A DNA stretch of 64,000 bases. Source: Sipunculus nudus. Lineage: Eukaryota > Annelida > Sipuncula > Golfingiida > Sipunculidae. The stretch covers positions 25,431,729-25,495,728 of the forward strand of contig CM049314.1 of assembly GCA_026874595.1 (NCBI GenBank), in the 5' to 3' direction. Of the stretch, positions 59,662-64,000 are shown piece by piece (position 1 is the first letter of the stretch; the number at the start of each line of letters is the position of its first letter). Position numbers and translations under genes: made by a program. Below the pieces are notes generated by a model that was not told the origin of the DNA, made no database searches, and worked only from the letters and a program-made list of their open reading frames with translations.

Positions 59662-62290
59662 TTAGCTCAGCTGACTATAAGTCATCTGAGCTATAGTCGT
59701 GGTCCATTGTCCGTCGTCCGTCCGTCTGTCCGTCCGTCCGTCCGTCTGTCCGTCCGTCCGTCCGTCCGTAGATGTGGCACGTTTTGAAACCGTAAGACCT
59801 AGGAATCCAAAATTCGGCATAATGTTAGATGTCCCCAAGATCTCCTACCAAGCCCAAAACTGGGTCTTTGTGACTTCGTTCCTTTGAGAAATTAAGGAAA
59901 AACCTCAATTTTTTATTAAAAACCTATTTTCACACTTTAGGACTGCCTAATATCAAAACCACTCATCTGTTTTTCCTCATATTTACCATAAATATTCCTC
60001 TATATAGTTCCTATGTACATGCCAGAAATTATGTCTGTATTATTTAATTTAAAAAAGTTATGGGCCCAAACATAATGCATTTTGAAAAAAATAAGGAAAG
60101 ATATTTGATCACTTAACACAAAAAATGTTAAAGCTGTGGACCTTTTTTCTAGTAATATAACTTTAATTAATCAAAATTAAATTGTATACCCAAAATTAGA
60201 TGAAAATCTTTTAAATTTTTTAAAATATTAATAAAAATAAAAAATTGGTACCTTAAATTTTGCCCAACTTTGACCATGGCACGTTTTTTTCCTGTAAGTA
60301 CTGTGGATTTAATTTTCACAGCATGTTTTTGTCAGCATTTCAACTGTTAACACCAAAAATTGGAAACCAGTTGATCAAAAACTGTAGATTTTAACACCTT
60401 GTAACGTATTGTTTACATCAAGCTAGTGTTATGCAGTTTGCAAAAGCTCAGCTCCCCAGCTTCAGCTCTAAGTTCCTTAAATTCAGCATACAGTTAGATG
60501 TCTCCAAAATCCCCTACCATGCCAAGAATTTGGTCACTAGGACTTAATACCTTCGAGATATTAATGAAAAACTTCATTTTTCCATTAAAAACCCATTGTT
60601 ACACTTCAAGACTGCCTAATATCAAAACCACTGATCTGACTTTAATCATAAACAATATACATATTTTTCATTCTCTATGCACATCCCAGAATGATGTCAG
60701 TATTGCGTAATTATTTTAAGTTATGGGCCCAAACATAATGCACTTTGTAAAAAATCAAGAAATATATTTACTCCCTTAACAAGGGCATTGCTAGAGATTT
60801 TTTTGTCAGTGATGTAACATTATTTAATCAAGATTCAATTGAATACCCAAAATTAGTTCTGAATTTTTCAAATTTTATAAGTTATTAGTATAAATATAAA
60901 ATTAGTACCTTAAATTTTGCCCAACTGTGACCATGGCACGTTTGTGTACTGTGAGCACTGTTGATATAATTTTCATATCATGCACACATTAGGATTTCAG
61001 CTTTTTAGTTTAGAAAGCTGAAAGAAATTGGCCAAAAATTGTAGCTTTTATTAATGTTTTTTATGAGACCCTGTCAGACTTGGGCTCTCTCCAGCCCCTC
61101 TTGAGTCACCTGTATGTTGACCTTGTTGACCTTTCATCAAATTATGCACGCTTGAGGCGAGGCATACAGGAATCCAGGCAGCTTATGGCCAATCACAGTT
61201 GATCCAGGTGTCCAACCCAACTCATCTAGTAGTTTTAACCAACAACATAACAATAAACAACAAATTAATAAATTTTTATTGGTTTTTAATAACAAATTAA
61301 AGAAAAATAGAAAAGGAATTTGTTAGTTTATAATAACAGGAAATTAACTTGCAGTTACTGATGATATAAGAATCTTGTATCGATGGTTAGAATGTCACAT
61401 ATTCCAAATAACACCATGCAGTCACATATGGCATTTTTCAGTTCAATTTTAATGATAAAGAAGTAAATCATATTATTCATTACTAATGATTAGGGATCAT
61501 ATGAAGGAAATTAATGATAGACAAAGATGCAGTTGATAATATTAATCTAGATTCCTACTGTGTCTAGTGTGTACATTGATGTGAAATTAGTCCAAAATGA
61601 ATTTTTTACAGTTATTTTTTAATATAAATAAAAGCCATAAAACCAGGTACTTATGATCATTATTTAAATGTGTGAATTTTGTATATTCTGGATTCTCAAC
61701 ATCATTGTTTGGTGAAAATTGAATAAATACCAGACATGGTGCGAATACTTTGTAATTGTATTTAAATAAGAATATGATTATGTACTCCATTATAAAATTT
61801 CTTGCATAAAGAATGGGAATTCAGGTAAAAATGAAAGTAAATGAATACTGGTGCAAATACTTTCAAAATGTATTCATGATTGCATTCATGAATATATTCT
61901 TTAATATTATTTTAATAATCGTATCAGTTATATTTCATTTTAAAAAATCATATGATTCTCTTATTATTTTTAATAAAAATTATATTTGGGACAATATTTG
62001 TAATTTTTTTTAATAAATAGTTAAACTCTTATATTATATGTTCTGCTTATAAGTTATATGGCCAAGTCAAAATCTGTGTGACAATAGTACTCCAATTGTT
62101 AATAAAATAAATGAAATCAATCCTCTTCCCTGTCTCTAAAGGTACTATCAAAATCATACATAAGCTAAACAACAACAACTAATAATACAGCTTATATTTA
62201 TTACCACACAAAACCAGCATGTACCTTATTTCTAAATAATATTTTTTTATCATATATAACAGCTGAGCGTCGTGACCCATAGGTCCCTTG
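59662..62290 (+). mobile_element. A-family element (A2), second insertion in the same C
   Basis: A 2.63-kb copy without visible nested insertions, the best candidate for the intact A structure. It has the hairpin at the 5' end, a TCCG array at 59710-59768, two internal units (about 59825 and 60497), and the conserved ~850-bp 3' part from about 61440 ending GACCCATAGGTCCCTTG. The joined flanks give GGATTTTTTATGAA, with six Ts as in the C copy. Confidence 0.8.
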
Positions 62291-62723
62291 TTTATGAATT
62301 TTTATCGGATTTTTCATCTTTGGCCTTGTGAGCAGAATATTTCTTAAAGGATTCGCCGTGGGAATTTTTATTTCTTCGGTGAAGATGTATATCAACAAAA
62401 TCTTGGTCAAGTTCGAAGATAGGTGGCCTTGACCAATTTTTCTTTGTTTTAGAGCTGATTATAGAAAAACACATAGAAGCTTATATCTCAGGAACCATTG
62501 TGTGGTTTCACAAAAGTTACTGTGGTCATTGGGACTGACGGTCTGTGCGTGCTGCCTACAATTTCTGATTTTTTAATGAATTTTTTTATCAGATTTTTCA
62601 ATTTTACCCTTTTGTGCAGGATATCTCCAAAGGTATTTAACACAGGAACTTCATTTCTTCAGTGCTATTGCATATTTACAAAATCTTGGTCAAGTTCAAA
62701 GATGGTTGATCTTTACCTATTTT

Positions 62724-64000
62724 TTAAGCTCAGCTGACTTTCAGTCATGCTGGGCTATAGCGATGGGTCTTTGTCCGTCGTCCTTCCATGTGTCCGTCCG
62801 GCCGGCCGGCCGTTAGCAGGGCACAAATTGTAACCGTAGGGGCTAGGGCCATGAACCCTATGCAGTCTTAGAGGTTCTAAAAAGATCTCCTTGCAAACCT
62901 GAAATTAGTTCACTGCGACCTATATTCTCGAAGTTATGGGGTGTGTTTGCACCCCCCAGAAATAGTTCTTTTAGCCAAAATTTTCATCCCAACCTTCAAT
63001 CTTTCACATACAGCTCACCTACCAACAGGAGAAGAACCATAATTATTTTGAGGTCACAAGGTCAAAGGTCAAGGTCACAGAACCAACTTCTTTGAAAAGC
63101 CTGTGGATGCATTTTAAGCCAAACCTTTCATCCCAATTCTTTGATCTTTCACATATAGCTCACCTACTAAGTGGGAGAAGAATCCTATAGATGTTGAGGT
63201 CGGTCACAAGGTCAAAAGTCAGGGTCACAGGATCCACTTCTTTGAAAAGGTTGTGGACACATTTCAAGCTAGACCTTTCATTCCAAACCTTTCAGCACTG
63301 ATATCGCTTCTCTGCCAACAGGTGAAAAGACCTGTTGATTTTGAGGTCAAAGGTCAAGTTCACAGCACCCTCTTCTTGCCTGGAGTCATTTTCAGGCAAA
63401 CTTTTTAATCTATACTTTCCATCTGTCATATATGGCTTACCTACCAATAGGGGAAGAAGCCTATAGATGTTGAGTTCAAAAGGTCAAAGGTCAAGGTCAC
63501 AATATTGTTCTAAATGCTTGTGAACATATTTTTTTAAAAGGTTGTGGACACATTTCAAGCTAGACTTTTTATTCCAAACCTTCCAGCACTGATATCGATT
63601 CTCTGCCAACAGGGGAAAAGACCTGTTGATTTTGAGGTCAAAGGTCAAGTTCACTGCACCCTCTTCTAATGTGGAGACATTTTCAGGCAAACATTTCAAT
63701 CTATACCTTCCATCTGACATATATGGCTTACCTACCAATAGGGGAAGAAGCCTATTGATGTCGAGTTCAAAAGGTCAATGGTCAAGGCCACAATACTTAA
63801 TTGTTCTAAATGCTTGTGAACATATTTCTGGTAGACTGTTCAAGCCAAACCTTCAGTCTTTCACATATGCCACATCTATGCATCACTCAATTTGATCCAA
63901 ACTTCATATTTATGGGTCTTTTTGCTTAAAGAAATAACTGATTGATTTTGGGGTCAGCTGGTCAGGAGGTTAAAGGTTGCAGGTCAAAGTTATTCACTCA
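62724..64000 (+). mobile_element. B-family element, running off the window
   Basis: The 5' end at TTAAGCTCAGCTGACTTTCA is followed by TCCG/GGCC repeats and sequence nearly identical to 38060-39000. A ~290-bp internal unit (from GGTTGTGGACACATTTCAAG) is present twice, near 63250 and 63540, but once in the 38037 copy. It is rich in AGGTCAAAGGTCA words. Confidence 0.75.

Larger units (their letters stand above)
53216..62723 (+). mobile_element. C-family element split by two A elements
   Basis: The 5' end is TTAGCCTTCAGCCCATAGGC (hairpin AGCC..CAGC/GCTG..GGCT) followed by TCCGTC repeats. C sequence occupies 53216-53426, 59509-59661 and 62291-62723. The pieces join exactly as in the uninterrupted C copy at 55501-56181 (CATTTTTCTACATTTTAGAG and GATTTTTTAATGA). 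Internal ~320-bp units contain GGATATCTCTAAAAGGATTC. The 3' end was not seen before the B element at 62724. Confidence 0.7.

Noticed and set aside
31839-59887. VRPSVRPSV-type repeat frames
   Set aside because: These are translations of TCCG arrays after the A hairpin.
46383-60710. Recurring MSPRSPTKPKTGSL-type frames
   Set aside because: They start at the same A-family internal unit each time and are repeat sequence with stops at varying places, not a conserved protein.
35350-64000. Further RNF168-like exons
   Set aside because: The stretch was scanned for acidic or basic helical segments flanked by splice signals, and none could be supported among the repeats.

Overview
The window looks like nuclear DNA of a marine mollusc, most likely a bivalve. 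It is A+T-rich, has spliced genes with long introns, and is dominated by interspersed repeats of a kind common in bivalves: short terminal hairpins followed by TCCG-rich arrays. The species cannot be named from the sequence alone. No prokaryotic, organellar or free-virus sequence was recognised.

Two host genes can be read, both on the + strand. The first (6798-14103) is a three-exon gene for a type II membrane protein with a C-type lectin-like domain. Its splice phases agree (1/1), but exon 2 has lost one base modulo three, so this copy may be a pseudogene. A broken extra copy of its first exon lies at 2620-2910. The second gene (21089 to beyond 35349) is RNF168-like. Exon 1 carries a RING finger with RNF168 spacing, and exon 2 at 35276-35349 continues the same family motif in the right phase. 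The rest of this gene is not visible and presumably lies beyond the window.

Regions. 1-2400: a 37-bp minisatellite split by a 5'-truncated LINE. 2400-6800: the lectin exon-1 relic and a 21-bp minisatellite. 6800-14100: the lectin gene; its second intron holds a ~33-bp minisatellite interrupted by a decayed Ty3/gypsy-like LTR element. 14100-21000: mostly unassigned DNA, with a solo-LTR-like element inside a (TA)n tract, a nested foldback element and a set of GTGTAATWTGGACC motifs. 21000-35350: the RNF168-like gene; its first intron holds a Tigger/pogo DNA transposon (22041-30824), itself split by a near-full-length L1-type LINE with a clean 12-bp target duplication. From 31650 to the end: a pile of nested non-autonomous elements.

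The strongest unusual signal is that pile. At least four families (called A/B, C, D and E here) share one design: a 5' TT, a terminal hairpin, often a TCCG array, long internal tandem repeats, and a CT(A/T)G 3' end that in A/B, D and E follows a short palindrome. Each insertion that can be checked against an uninterrupted paralogue in this same window is consistent with entry at A|T or T|T with no target-site duplication. This resembles rolling-circle (Helitron-like) transposition. Elements are stacked up to about five deep between 37577 and the window end, and one carries a 1.1-kb foreign segment between two 3' ends, as expected for read-through capture. A second point of interest is an unbroken 231-codon hydrophobic reading frame between ORF1 and ORF2 of the LINE.
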